From Capsulimonas corticalis (GTDB lineage: Bacteria; Armatimonadota; Armatimonadia; Armatimonadales; Capsulimonadaceae): a stretch of 64,000 bases of DNA. The stretch covers positions 7,006,001 to 7,070,000 of the forward strand of contig NZ_AP025739.1 in assembly GCF_003574315.2 (NCBI RefSeq), written 5' to 3'. Positions 18,211 to 26,891 of the stretch are shown here, in pieces; position 1 is the first letter of the stretch, and every line of letters begins with the position of its first letter. The notes beneath the pieces were generated by a model, which did not search any database, was not told the DNA's origin, and worked only from the letters and a program-made list of their open reading frames with translations. The position numbers and the translations under genes are program-made.

Positions 18211-18708
18211 ATGATGAACGAAGCTTTCTTCGACGCCGTGGCTAAGGGACATACGGATCGAATGCTGTCTCTACTGAAAAGCGGGATCGATATAAACGCG
18301 CGCGACTCTGTAGGAATGACCGCGCTCATGGTGGCCGCAAAGAGAGGCAATACGGAGACGGTAGAAGCCCTGCTTGACCGAGAGGCCGACGTAAACGCGC
18401 AGGCGACCTACTATGGCTGGACGGCGCTGGCGTACGCCGCCAACCGAGGATATGAGAAGATTGTGCGACTTCTTTTGGCGCACGGCGCTGATCCCGATCT
18501 CAAAGCGGAGCGAAGCAAAACAGCCCTTGTTTTGGCGGCAGACAGGGGACACACAGCCACGGTGATCGCGCTGCTCAGAAAGGGAGCGGATGCCTGTGCC
18601 AGCCCCGACCATCATGGCTGGACGGCGCTGGGACGCGCCATCAAAAACGGGCGCATTGAGATCGTGGAAATCCTCCGCAAAGCGGAAGCTGATATAAAGA
18701 GGACTTAG
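18211..18708 (+). CDS. Ankyrin-repeat protein
   Basis: The 165-residue protein consists almost wholly of ankyrin repeats of about 33-36 residues, with recognisable units: GMTALMVAAKRGNTETVEAL, GWTALAYAANRGYEKIVRLL, SKTALVLAADRGHTATVIAL and GWTALGRAIKNGRIEIVEIL. Ankyrin repeats form protein-binding surfaces, and short free-standing ones in bacteria are often immunity or inhibitor proteins. It follows the previous gene by 32 bp and precedes the next by 37 bp. No enzyme domain or signal peptide is visible. Confidence 0.93.
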   Translation: MMNEAFFDAVAKGHTDRMLSLLKSGIDINARDSVGMTALMVAAKRGNTETVEALLDREADVNAQATYYGWTALAYAANRGYEKIVRLLLAHGADPDLKAERSKTALVLAADRGHTATVIALLRKGADACASPDHHGWTALGRAIKNGRIEIVEILRKAEADIKRT

Positions 18709-18745
18709 TTCTCCCTTCTCAGCTCGACACGGACAAAACGCACTT

Positions 18746-19264
18746 ATGGACACCATCGAATTCAAGCTCGTAAAAGACTCCGAAATTTATGCCGATAAAG
18801 CCCCCTCCCCTGCGGTTGCTATCTTCGTCAATGGCCGTAGCTTAATCGATCTGGCGCGCGAAATCGAATTGCCGTTCGCCGAAGCCGAAGGAAGAACAAC
18901 CGATGCCGGGAATTACGCTTGGCTGCGCCTTAACTGGCTCCACGGCCCATGGGAGCATTTCCACGGCACAGCGGAATCCGAGTTTTACTATCGCGCCAAG
19001 ACAAACCTTCTCGAATGCGGCGACTGCGGCGTGTCGGGGTGCTGGCCACTACTGGCGCGTATCGAAGTCAAGAAGACGATCGTCGTGTGGAAGAAGTTTG
19101 AGCAGCCGTATCGACGGAAGAAGTATGCGTCAAGCCGCGTGAAGCATTGGAATTACGACATCTTCGGCCCATTCCGCTTTGATCGCGAGCAGTATGAAAC
19201 GGCGCTGAAAGCAATGATCGGTGAAGCATCAAAGACAGTCACTCCGCCATTCGCGTCAGCTTGA
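18746..19264 (+). CDS. Conserved hypothetical protein with paired Cys motif
   Basis: The 172-residue soluble protein has a distinctive centre, LECGDCGVSGCWPLLARIEV (about 90-109), followed by VVWKKFEQPYRRK and a C-terminal WNYDIFGPFRFDREQYETAL. I have a sense of this pattern as a recurring bacterial hypothetical family, usually among small immunity-type genes, but cannot name it. The three cysteines may bind metal. Its last 26 bp overlap the convergent secreted-protein gene at 19239. Confidence 0.75.
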   Translation: MDTIEFKLVKDSEIYADKAPSPAVAIFVNGRSLIDLAREIELPFAEAEGRTTDAGNYAWLRLNWLHGPWEHFHGTAESEFYYRAKTNLLECGDCGVSGCWPLLARIEVKKTIVVWKKFEQPYRRKKYASSRVKHWNYDIFGPFRFDREQYETALKAMIGEASKTVTPPFASA

Positions 19265-19643
19265 CCGTGCGCAAATACACAAAAGACGCTACAGGCCCTC
19301 CGCTCTGCGCCTTATCAAGCTCCAAAAGATAATTGCTCACACCGCCCACATTTCCGCCTCGACTTGCCTTCTCATTGACGTATAGCGGCGCTGGATACTT
19401 ACCGTTCACAGACGCGCTGATCGTCCCAGAGATCGTGTTTGTGACATCGCCATTGTCGCTCACAGTTTTGAAAGGCTTGCCGACTGTCACGGGGATGACC
19501 ACTTGAAAATGATGATTGAGCACCGAGTCCAGCGTCACGGAGAGCATCAGCGCATCCTTGTCAGGAGCGGCAGAGCTGGACAGAGGCGCGATGGAAAACA
19601 TCGCGGCGCAGAGGACTACAGCGCAGATGATGTTACGTTTCAT
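19239..19643 (-). CDS. Secreted hypothetical protein
   Basis: The 134-residue protein begins with a clear Sec signal peptide (KR followed by a hydrophobic stretch IICAVVLCAAMFSIAPL, probable cleavage after SSSA near residue 25). The mature part is Thr/Ser/Val-rich and probably all-beta, with two short repeats around a VTVGKPF segment. I recognise no domain. It overlaps convergently with the gene ending at 19264. A periplasmic or surface location is inferred from the signal peptide only. Confidence 0.65.
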   Translation of the reverse strand: MKRNIICAVVLCAAMFSIAPLSSSAAPDKDALMLSVTLDSVLNHHFQVVIPVTVGKPFKTVSDNGDVTNTISGTISASVNGKYPAPLYVNEKASRGGNVGGVSNYLLELDKAQSGGPVASFVYLRTVKLTRMAE

Positions 19644-19943
19644 TGATCTTTACTCTAATGAGCAGGCGCTGGCTTACAATCTCAGACGGAAGATCGATCA
19701 AGATCGACGGTGGTGAATCTGACATCAGGATGGGCGTCCTTCCTCGGCGCTATGCCGCTGGCAAGTTCACAAAAAGTGTACCCCGACACACCACTCCCTG
19801 AGCTACTGATTGGCTGCGGCTTGCCCCCCCCCGCCGCCAACTGGTATTACGCCCCTGGCAGGCAGGGATAAAACCCGATATCATCGTAAGACTTCGCCCG
19901 AACGTCGTCCGGCGAGTTCAGGCCCAGAAAGGCAGGCATCCCA
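19644..19943. other. 300-bp gap without a recognisable gene
   Basis: No supported gene is seen. The interval includes a C10 run near 19827 and should hold the promoter of the minus-strand secreted protein and that of the downstream plus-strand gene. Short frames on both strands have no protein-like features. Confidence 0.4.
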
Positions 19944-20735
19944 GTGTTATCCATCACCAACGAGAAGGTCGCAGGCTTCGTTCCGCGATGGGCCGAATTT
20001 CGCGGGTTCTCGATCCTCTTCGACAGCCCAGGCGATTGCCTGAGCCCCCGCGGCGGACTTCTCGACCTGACCTGCGATGTGGATGGCGATCCCAATCTCG
20101 GCTTCTACAAGAGTCTGCGGGACAGCCTGGCCCGACTGAACCCCGATCTCCTCACAACCACCTATTCCTTCTGCCCGCTCCCGCCGTCCTCTTACCATGT
20201 CACTGTCTGGGACGGAGGCAACCAGGGGAATGTCGCGCGGATGTTGGCTGAACAGCGCCCGAAGCTAGAGGATTACCTCGCGGCCCTGCCCGACGCCGCC
20301 GTAAGGCCGCATGAGATGACCGACATGGCGCTGGCGTCTCCCCTCGTTCGCAGGCGAGACTGGGGCGTCGAGTTCCAGTTCGACGAACTCGTGATCTGGG
20401 GCGGCGTAGTCATGGTGGCGCGGCTGGCCCCGACCAACGCCGGCCAGAACGCGTTTGAACGATTCGTCGCGGAGCGCCGTGACCTGAACGCCTCGTTTCG
20501 GGAGAAATTCGGTATCGGCGCCTCGGAAGGGTACACGCCGCACGTCTCGCTGGGGTATTTCGCCAACCGTGAGGGCGCACAGCTGGCGCTTCCATGCTTA
20601 CGGGAGTGGAACGCGCTATTCGGAAACCAGATGCAGGATTTGCGGCTGATATTCGAGCACGCAAGCATCTACGGTTTCACGGACATGGCGACTTTCTTCA
20701 CGTCACCGTCACTGGCGATGAGCCTCGGGAAGTGA
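19944..20735 (+). CDS. 2H phosphoesterase-like (DUF1868-type) protein
   Basis: The 263-residue protein uses a GTG start at 19944 preceded by AGGCAGG. It has the two signature H-x-T/S motifs of the 2H phosphoesterase superfamily: YHVTVWDG (about 83-90) and PHVSLGYF (about 199-206), roughly 115 residues apart, plus an early PRWAEFRGFSILF segment. 2H enzymes hydrolyse cyclic phosphates or 2',5'-linked nucleotides, and DUF1868 members are predicted RNA- or nucleotide-processing enzymes. No signal peptide is seen. The substrate is unknown. Confidence 0.75.
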   Translation: MLSITNEKVAGFVPRWAEFRGFSILFDSPGDCLSPRGGLLDLTCDVDGDPNLGFYKSLRDSLARLNPDLLTTTYSFCPLPPSSYHVTVWDGGNQGNVARMLAEQRPKLEDYLAALPDAAVRPHEMTDMALASPLVRRRDWGVEFQFDELVIWGGVVMVARLAPTNAGQNAFERFVAERRDLNASFREKFGIGASEGYTPHVSLGYFANREGAQLALPCLREWNALFGNQMQDLRLIFEHASIYGFTDMATFFTSPSLAMSLGK

Positions 20736-20886
20736 CGATCGAACGCGCCAGGGCATCGTCGGGCTCAGCAGCCGCAGTTCGGAGGACCATACAAGTTTGC
20801 CAAGCTCGCACAGGCGCTGTGTCAATATCGCGAAGCATTGATTCCCGCACTTTTCCCGATCAGTTCTCAATTCCGCTCTGACAACC

Positions 20887-21945
20887 ATGCCAAAATCACC
20901 AACCACATCCCCTGCCCGCCTCTATGTCATCCTAGCGCGCGAAGCGTCTGTTGGCGTGATCTTTCGCCAAGGCCCAAGCGATTGGACTCAGATCATTCAC
21001 TGGGATACAGCAACCGACACCTTCACGCCAGGGCAATGGTTCCATGGAGACATCCAATCACGGCGCAGCGATCTCTCCCCTGACGGAAAACTAATGATCT
21101 ATCACGCGGTGAAGGACACTTGGAAGACGCGCAGGGATACCGAGTATACGCACACATGGACTGCAATTAGCAAGCCGCCATATCTGACCGCGCTAGCGCT
21201 CTGGCCACTAGGAGAAAACCCAGGCGGCGGCGGGATGTTTCAATCGAACGAGGAAGTTGTGGTCCATCATCCTCCGTCACATATGGCAGCGCATGAGAAG
21301 CACCAGTCAAAAGGGTTGCGTGTAACGTACACGGAACCTGTCATGCACGGGTTCGGACAGGTGGAGTTTGATGGTTACGGATTTGCGCGGGAATCCCAGC
21401 GCTTTGAGCGCGATGGATGGCGACAAATTCAAGAGTGGCACGGCGAACATATTCCTAGCCCTCGGCAGCATGCGATCGGCTTGATGATGATGGAAGTTCT
21501 TGAAGGCAGAAAAGTGTTCGGAGAGCCAGAATATCAGGAATGGTATCGAGAAGCGTATGGGAACCTGCCTGTAGACGATGGCTCTATGCATTATGTGGAT
21601 TACGCTCCTGGGATTAAGGAGAAGCAGAATTCCAGTCAGACTTCCACGCTCACAATCACAAAGACACGGGGCGAAAGTCTGTATTCGGATGGATTTCCCT
21701 TCCTCAACGTCTACTCTGTCCGAGACAACCATGGCCATGAACAGCAGATCGAAAAAGCAGAATGGGCCGACTGGGATCAGCAAGGGCGATTGGTTTATGC
21801 GCGCGATGGAAAGCTGTTCGAGTTCACGCTCGCGGGGGAGTCAATCGAGTTGGCGGAATTTAATGACGCAAAGCCCGAGCAGATGGCCGCGCCTGAGTGG
21901 GCAAAGACGTGGGATTATAGTAAGAAGGACGAAGATCGACCATGA
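20887..21945 (+). CDS. Conserved hypothetical protein (beta-propeller-like)
   Basis: The 352-residue soluble protein has no domain that I can name. It opens with ARLYVILAREASVGVIFRQG, followed by SDLSPDGKLMIYHA, and has a later WDQQGRLVYARDGKLFEF. Alternating short beta segments with xSPDGxxxxY and DGKLxxF turns recall WD40/TolB-type repeat blades. It belongs to a recurrent but uncharacterised bacterial family as far as I can tell. It lies alone, 150 bp after the 2H gene. Confidence 0.75.
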   Translation: MPKSPTTSPARLYVILAREASVGVIFRQGPSDWTQIIHWDTATDTFTPGQWFHGDIQSRRSDLSPDGKLMIYHAVKDTWKTRRDTEYTHTWTAISKPPYLTALALWPLGENPGGGGMFQSNEEVVVHHPPSHMAAHEKHQSKGLRVTYTEPVMHGFGQVEFDGYGFARESQRFERDGWRQIQEWHGEHIPSPRQHAIGLMMMEVLEGRKVFGEPEYQEWYREAYGNLPVDDGSMHYVDYAPGIKEKQNSSQTSTLTITKTRGESLYSDGFPFLNVYSVRDNHGHEQQIEKAEWADWDQQGRLVYARDGKLFEFTLAGESIELAEFNDAKPEQMAAPEWAKTWDYSKKDEDRP

Positions 21946-22105
21946 GTGAAGCCGTGCGGCGCTGCAAGGACGGACGGAATTTGTCCAAAGGATTTTAGAT
22001 CGCGGTGCTCAGGGCTGATGGGCGCACGCTGGCGGTCCTCGCGGCGACAGACACGGATTGAGATTGCGAGACTTGACTGTGGTTCTCTTGCGGGAGGAAA
22101 GATCA

Positions 22106-22357
22106 ATGAACAATCGCTACATTGTTGTGCTTATGATCGGTGGAGTATTATTGGCTGCTGAAGGATATGCGGCATTAAACGCCGAGCATTTAGCATGTCC
22201 GACACCTTACAGGTACTCAGGGCCATACTCAGATACGTCGGCAGGCAGACTTGAGATATCCATTCGCGAGTTCGCATTGCTGATTGCGGCGACAGGTTCG
22301 GCCTTGGTCTTACTGGCGTGCAATTCTTGGTTACGTGGCTCCCCCGCTGCTGACTAG
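22106..22357 (+). CDS. Small membrane protein
   Basis: The 83-residue product starts at ATG 22106, which has a strong GGGAGGAAA ribosome-binding site; a longer frame from 22058 is less likely. Two hydrophobic segments (about 5-22, YIVVLMIGGVLLAAEGY, and about 53-72, ALLIAATGSALVLLAC) predict an inner-membrane hairpin with a short periplasmic or cytoplasmic loop between. The function is unknown. Confidence 0.6.
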   Translation: MNNRYIVVLMIGGVLLAAEGYAALNAEHLACPTPYRYSGPYSDTSAGRLEISIREFALLIAATGSALVLLACNSWLRGSPAAD

Positions 22358-22564
22358 GAAAAAGTACCGAAGCCGAACATGCCACGGCTTTTCGCGACGA
22401 TGTTTTAGGACAAGCCGCGAGCATGGCTTCGTGCTGGTCAAGCCGAACAAAGAAGGTATTTATCACATCGACGGCATGGATGCTCATGACGATCTGGCCG
22501 AGCCAACCAACGCGAGCATTTACCACTGGCTGATCCTGACGGCGCAGGGCGGGGTTTAAAAACG

Positions 22565-22837
22565 ATGCTAAGAAAATTCATCGCAGCGTTCGTTGGTATG
22601 GGGGTTGGGTTTCTGATTGGCGCTGCTACGGTGAAGTTTATCGTGATGCCATGGGAGAATCGAACAGACCCTGGCGGATACAACTATACACTATGGCTGT
22701 ATATTATATTTGGGCTGATCGTAACGACATGGATCGGCCTGTACTGTGGCCTCGAAGTAGAATGGGCTAGCAGCCAGCGTCAGAGAAAGTTGCGCGCACA
22801 GGGCGAAGATCAAGTTAAAGATGAGAGCAAAATATAG
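22565..22837 (+). CDS. Small membrane protein with charged tail
   Basis: The 90-residue product has two transmembrane segments (about 4-26 and 43-65) and a highly charged C-terminal tail (QRQRKLRAQGEDQVKDESKI) likely in the cytoplasm. The family is unrecognised. Between 22358 and 22560 lies a stretch whose frame reads HGFVLVKPNKEGIYHIDGMD, which may be the remnant of another small gene. Confidence 0.6.
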   Translation: MLRKFIAAFVGMGVGFLIGAATVKFIVMPWENRTDPGGYNYTLWLYIIFGLIVTTWIGLYCGLEVEWASSQRQRKLRAQGEDQVKDESKI

Positions 22838-22936
22838 GCAATTCTTATCAGGACAATCTTGGAACAGATATCCTATCCTCTGTCCCGAGTTTGAGCGCCG
22901 CACGCCAGGAACAGGTTATCGGGGATAAAAGAAACT

Positions 22937-23353
22937 ATGGCGACATCATATCGGCATCCCATCATGGACATTATCGGCCATGAGGTCCATCAAGTGCGAT
23001 TCGCCGCTGGCGGCAGCGCCGCTCGCCTCATCTTCCTCAGCGGGGACAACCAGCTCTCCGAGATCGCAATTGTGGGGATGGTCAAGCTCGTTCGCGGCGC
23101 AGACGAAACATTGCTCAAGGGCGCTCTGATGGGCAAACACTTTAATCCACGCGAACTGGCGCCTCTCCTGAACCTGCTCACGGGAACGGTCACGGATATC
23201 GCCGCCACGGAATGCGAAAATGACGATGGCTCGCTTGAGCCTGCGCTTTCGATCTCTTTCTCGAACAGGCAAACGCTGGTGATCGGCGGCGACACAATGG
23301 GAAATGAAGGCTGGTCATTTCGGCACGGCAAAGGCGTGGTGAAGGTGATCTGA
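22937..23353 (+). CDS. Hypothetical protein
   Basis: This 138-residue soluble protein is unrecognised. It is beta-rich, with VRFAAGGSAARLIFLSGDN and a C-terminal LSISFSNRQTLVIGGDTMGNEGWSF segment suggesting a small beta-barrel or sandwich. It is followed after 3 bp by the next gene, so the two are probably translated together. Confidence 0.6.
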   Translation: MATSYRHPIMDIIGHEVHQVRFAAGGSAARLIFLSGDNQLSEIAIVGMVKLVRGADETLLKGALMGKHFNPRELAPLLNLLTGTVTDIAATECENDDGSLEPALSISFSNRQTLVIGGDTMGNEGWSFRHGKGVVKVI

Positions 23354-23356
23354 GAT

Positions 23357-24064
23357 ATGGAAAAGGCAGACATAAATATCGCGCCGCCTGACGTATTGAT
23401 ACGCTACTTGGCAGTCTTCTCGCGATTCTTCCGCGAATCCCAGAAGTTTCTGGACGCCGAGGATTATGGCGGTATTTTACTCACTGGGCATGCCGCCAAT
23501 GTCCTTCATCACACTCCTATGAACCTCAGTCACTACCGAGGAGTCAAGGCCGATTGGAAAGAGCGGTCGAGTGAGTTCTTTGGATCGTGGGCTAGTCGCT
23601 TTCGGGCCGATGGTGCGCCCGAATATCTTCTTACGATTTGGGATGAGATTTTCACGCCTATGCAGGACCACGCCGAGCTTGGTTTGCATGCTGATCTATC
23701 GAATTTGGATTTGGCTCCACCCGTCGTTTTTGACGCATTTATGGCCCTGTTCCTAGACGCTTGCTTATCCATGCGTTTCTTAAACAACATCTCCTCAGAA
23801 CCTGTGGAATGGCAGATGCCTGACGCCTCTGTGATCAAAGATGGTGAGCGGGCCATTATCGCCAGCACTCAGATTGCGCGAGCCTTTGCGCCGCTTCCCA
23901 CAGCGTTGCTGCATTGGAGTTCGTTCGACCCAGAAAGCTTTATAAACCACGAAGAAATGATCGAAAGGACCGTACTGCGCGAGTGGTGGGCGCGGTCCAT
24001 TGATCAAGTGCGGGCAGCGGTCACGGCAGCATCTGCAGAAGATGCGAAGAAGCAAACACTATAA
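23357..24064 (+). CDS. Hypothetical helical protein
   Basis: The 235-residue protein begins 3 bp after the previous stop. It is rich in Phe, Trp, Leu and Ala helices (FSRFFRESQKFLDAEDY; FDAFMALFLDACLSMRFLNN; LREWWARSIDQVRAAVTAA) and has no membrane span, signal peptide or metal motif. I do not recognise it. Pairing with the upstream gene suggests a two-gene unit in the small-gene array. Confidence 0.6.
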   Translation: MEKADINIAPPDVLIRYLAVFSRFFRESQKFLDAEDYGGILLTGHAANVLHHTPMNLSHYRGVKADWKERSSEFFGSWASRFRADGAPEYLLTIWDEIFTPMQDHAELGLHADLSNLDLAPPVVFDAFMALFLDACLSMRFLNNISSEPVEWQMPDASVIKDGERAIIASTQIARAFAPLPTALLHWSSFDPESFINHEEMIERTVLREWWARSIDQVRAAVTAASAEDAKKQTL

Positions 24065-24090
24065 ATACAAAAGACGATCTTCCAAGCGGC

Positions 24091-24566
24091 TTGATTCGCA
24101 TCAAAAACGGCCATGTCACCAGTGGTCCTTGGAAGGCCGCGCAGCCAGATGTGAGATACCCTTGCCCTTGCTGCGGCTACCCCACCCTGCCCAGGCGCGG
24201 ATGGCAGGATATCTGCGGTCTCTGTAGCTGGCATGATGACGGGCAAGACGATCCACACGCCGATGAAGTCTGGGGGGACCGAATAGCCATTACTCTTTAG
24301 TGGTGGCTCGTGAGAACTTCAAGCGCTATTGGGTGATCTTCAGCCCTGACAATGACAGACGCATTGGCGGCGGGGATTCCGAGATTATACTTGCGGCGAA
24401 AAAGGCAATGGTGGCGGCGTTTGACGCCATGGCCGATGCTGACGATTTAGAGAAAGATCGGTTGTGGGAAGCTGTGGGGGATGCTGAGACAGTCATGAGC
24501 CAAGAAACTCGTAGAACGCTTGATGAATATGAGCTGCGGATGATGGGCAAGTTGCGGACAGACTAG
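24091..24566 (+). pseudogene. CPCC-family cysteine-rich protein, frameshifted in a G-run
   Basis: The first frame (24091-24300) reads RYPCPCCGYPTL...DICGLCSWHDDGQDDPHADEVW, the start of the CPCC family. The second (24300-24566) continues ARENFKRYW, the family's usual ending, but in another frame. Adding one G to the G6 run at 24272-24277 gives GGPNSHYSLVVARENF, exactly the conserved joint, and removes the stop. So either one G has been lost in this strain or in the sequence. Restored, the product is ~159 residues with a C-terminal acidic extension (VGDAETVMSQETRRTLDEYE). CPCC proteins are small zinc-site proteins common among immunity-type genes. The start codon (TTG at 24091) is uncertain. 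Confidence 0.8.
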
Positions 24567-24769
24567 TTCACATCAATAAACTGCCCCGCAGCAAGCTGCG
24601 AAGTATTGAGAGCCTAAGAGCCGCAGGCGCGCTGAAGCGCACCTACGGACAAAGCAGGGTACGAAGCAAGCTTCGGGGTATTGACATCCCGCTGTGAATA
24701 AACAAAGGAGCGCGTCCGACGCACGAACCGAGTCAGACGCTGGAGGGCGTGATGGACATATTCGGCGGT

Positions 24770-25427
24770 TCAGCCAAACCGTTCGCTGATAGGCTCGGTG
24801 CGCGACATCGTCAGGATGAGCGTCGTCCCCTTTGGTCCCGTCAGGATATCGACGGTATCGACGAGGGCCATTAGCGTGATCCCATCCCGAGCGTTCCTTT
24901 GCTGCCCAGCCGTTTTGGAGAGTCATTTAGGGAATCGATTCCCACTTCAGCCCGGTCCCATTGTCAATCACTTGAACCTGGATCGTATCGTCATCGTGAC
25001 TGACATTCACCGTCCCGCCATTTCCATGCACGATCGCGTTCATCATCGCTTCGGAAACCGACGAGATGAGATCGATTTGGCGTGACGCGCTGAAGGCGAG
25101 CCGCTGGGTGACTTCGCCGATCTCTTTGCGCAGCGACGTCTCCGCAAGCTCCCGTCCCGCGATTTCCCGCTCCAGCGTCTCGCGCCGCATCTTTTCGATA
25201 TTGAGCTGTTCCAGCACATCCTCACCGCGAATGAGGCCAGGAAATCGGGACGAGTTGACAAGAACGGCGAAGCCGCAATCGGCGGTCACCATCGTCCAGG
25301 GAACGTTCAGGGGATACGTCAGACGCCAGTAGGAAAGCCCCTCCATGAAGCGCCCGGAGGAGCAAGCGACAAAAATGATCGGCACGAATACGCGCAGGAG
25401 CCGCTGAAACCAGAGGTGGCGCGACAC
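24770..25427 (-). pseudogene. Decayed paralogue of the membrane-anchored HATPase at 26892-28064
   Basis: The readable 166-residue frame (24927-25427) matches the C-terminal half of the intact neighbour. It shares FQRLL-x-xFVP-xIF, the block EGLSYWRLTYPLNVPW, MVTAD-GFAVLVN-SRFP and the ATPase N-box AMMNAIVHGNGG. It then meets a stop after GLKWESIP. Homology continues downstream in other frames: NGWAAK, then GTLGMGS, then LMALVDTVDILTGPKGTT ending at 24770. One nonsense change and two single-base losses explain it. The membrane N-terminus is missing because the DUF4337 gene abuts at 25429, so both ends are broken. Confidence 0.8.
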
Positions 25428-25428
25428 G

Positions 25429-26043
25429 CTATGGCCTCAAGAAGCCATAGATCAGCATGCCCGCGCCGGCGGCGCCAGCCGCAAGACCGATAAACCAAAC
25501 CCGCCGCCGCTTCGTCAGCGCAGCCACGGCGGAGAGCGCGATAGCGATCTGGCAGAGACTGACGGAGAAAGCGAAGATATGATGCCGAGCGAGGTAGCGC
25601 TCAGACATCGTGCTCGACGTTTCTGCCTCCTTGATCAGCTTTTCCGCATCCGCCTTGATGCCCGCTTGCTTTTGCTGATAGTGATCCGCCTGCGCCTGAT
25701 CCTGGGCCGTCGCCGGAGATCCCACGGGAAGCCGCTGCGCCGCGGTTTGGTAGATTAGGGACTTCAGCCCTTCGGCCTGATAATAGTTCCACTGGTCCGA
25801 AGCCTGGGTGAGCTTGCCGATCTGCTCATTTTTCTGAAGAAGAGACTCGTTGACCAGAAATCCGGACTCCAGCGCTCCCACAGCCGCGATGGCGGCGAGG
25901 ATCGCGGTGCTCAGCGCCACCAGGCGCGTCCAGGACTTCTCATGCTCCTCCCCCTCCTCGCGCTTCTTTTCGGCATGCTCATTGTGCAGCTCGTGAACCT
26001 TTTCGCGGACTTCATCCATAGGAAGCTCGATTTCCTCCGGCAT
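25429..26043 (-). CDS. DUF4337 membrane protein
   Basis: The 204-residue protein has a charged N-terminus (VHELHNEHAEKKREEGEEHEKSW), a transmembrane segment near 42-62, a long coiled region with SDQWNYYQAEG (about 82-92), and two C-terminal transmembrane segments (about 157-177 and 184-202). The ASDQW-x-YQA pattern between membrane spans is the DUF4337 signature. Function is not known; the topology puts the helical domain outside the cytoplasm. It is flanked on the same strand by the DUF1003 gene upstream and the decayed HATPase downstream. Confidence 0.8.
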   Translation of the reverse strand: MPEEIELPMDEVREKVHELHNEHAEKKREEGEEHEKSWTRLVALSTAILAAIAAVGALESGFLVNESLLQKNEQIGKLTQASDQWNYYQAEGLKSLIYQTAAQRLPVGSPATAQDQAQADHYQQKQAGIKADAEKLIKEAETSSTMSERYLARHHIFAFSVSLCQIAIALSAVAALTKRRRVWFIGLAAGAAGAGMLIYGFLRP

Positions 26044-26082
26044 AATTGTCCTTTCCTAAAATCAATCGTCCGAGCAGCGATT

Positions 26083-26703
26083 CTAGATATTCTCGCCTCC
26101 ATCGGTTTTAGGGTCCAGCGAGGCAAGTCGATCGGCTAAGCCGATTTCCGCTTTAATCGCTCTCATCTCCTCGTCTGAAACGCGGCACTCGAGGTGCTTC
26201 ATCAGTTGAAGAATCAGATCCGTGTTGTGCTCCAAATGCCGCAGGACCGCCATAACTTCCTTCTCGGCCTTTTGATTGATCTCAAAGTCCAGCTCCGCGC
26301 GCGTCTCACTGTGTCGCCCTTGAATGTTCTGACCAACCATGATCAGCGGCATGAGCAAAATCTGAATGACGTTGCTGATGAGCAAGTAAGCGACGAACGC
26401 GGGAAAGGGATCGAACGCTTTCCAGTGCAGGGATGAGACTTCCGAGGCCAGTATGTTGTACCCTGTCCACAGCACCGTCCACGTGAAGATAACCATGAAG
26501 AAGCCCATGGAGCCGACCTTGTCGGTGATCTTGATGGCGAGCTTATCCAAAGGGCTGAGCGCGTTCTCATGCTCCGTATTGGCGTTCTTGACAGGAGGAT
26601 GATCGTGCGTAAAGTGTGGCAATCGCAGGTGTTCGAACACTCCGGCGGCGTGCATGAGCGGTCCGTCACTGTTCGAAGCGGCTTCGGGATCGATTGTAGT
26701 CAT
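26083..26703 (-). CDS. DUF1003 membrane protein
   Basis: The 206-residue protein starts at ATG 26703, preceded by AAAGGAAC; a longer frame lacks such a site. The core about 55-150 is DUF1003: ADKVGSMGFF-like DKVGSMGFFMVIFTWTVLW, then FDPFPAFVAYLLISNVIQILLMPLIM and QNIQGRHSETRAELDFEINQKAE. It contains two transmembrane spans followed by a long cytoplasmic helix. DUF1003 proteins are widespread and uncharacterised, sometimes linked to stress or transport. It lies 40 bp upstream of the DUF4337 gene and may share a transcript with it. Confidence 0.88.
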   Translation of the reverse strand: MTTIDPEAASNSDGPLMHAAGVFEHLRLPHFTHDHPPVKNANTEHENALSPLDKLAIKITDKVGSMGFFMVIFTWTVLWTGYNILASEVSSLHWKAFDPFPAFVAYLLISNVIQILLMPLIMVGQNIQGRHSETRAELDFEINQKAEKEVMAVLRHLEHNTDLILQLMKHLECRVSDEEMRAIKAEIGLADRLASLDPKTDGGENI

Positions 26704-26891
26704 GGCGGTTCCTTTTGACGAGAGAGGCGTTAGAGCGCATCGATTGGCCCGGTGTGGCGGGCCCAATGAACGATACAGCGCAGCCAAGCACGCAAAAGTT
26801 CGGTTGTTTGGAAATAAGCAGGCGCCGCCGGATAAGCCAGCGGCGCGAGGCGATCGCGGATCCGGCGGCGCGTTAACGCCGCCGGATGCAA

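Noticed and set aside
24573-24926. 117-codon minus-strand gene
   Set aside because: Its first part is the out-of-frame continuation of the decayed HATPase and the rest is Arg/Cys-rich noise.
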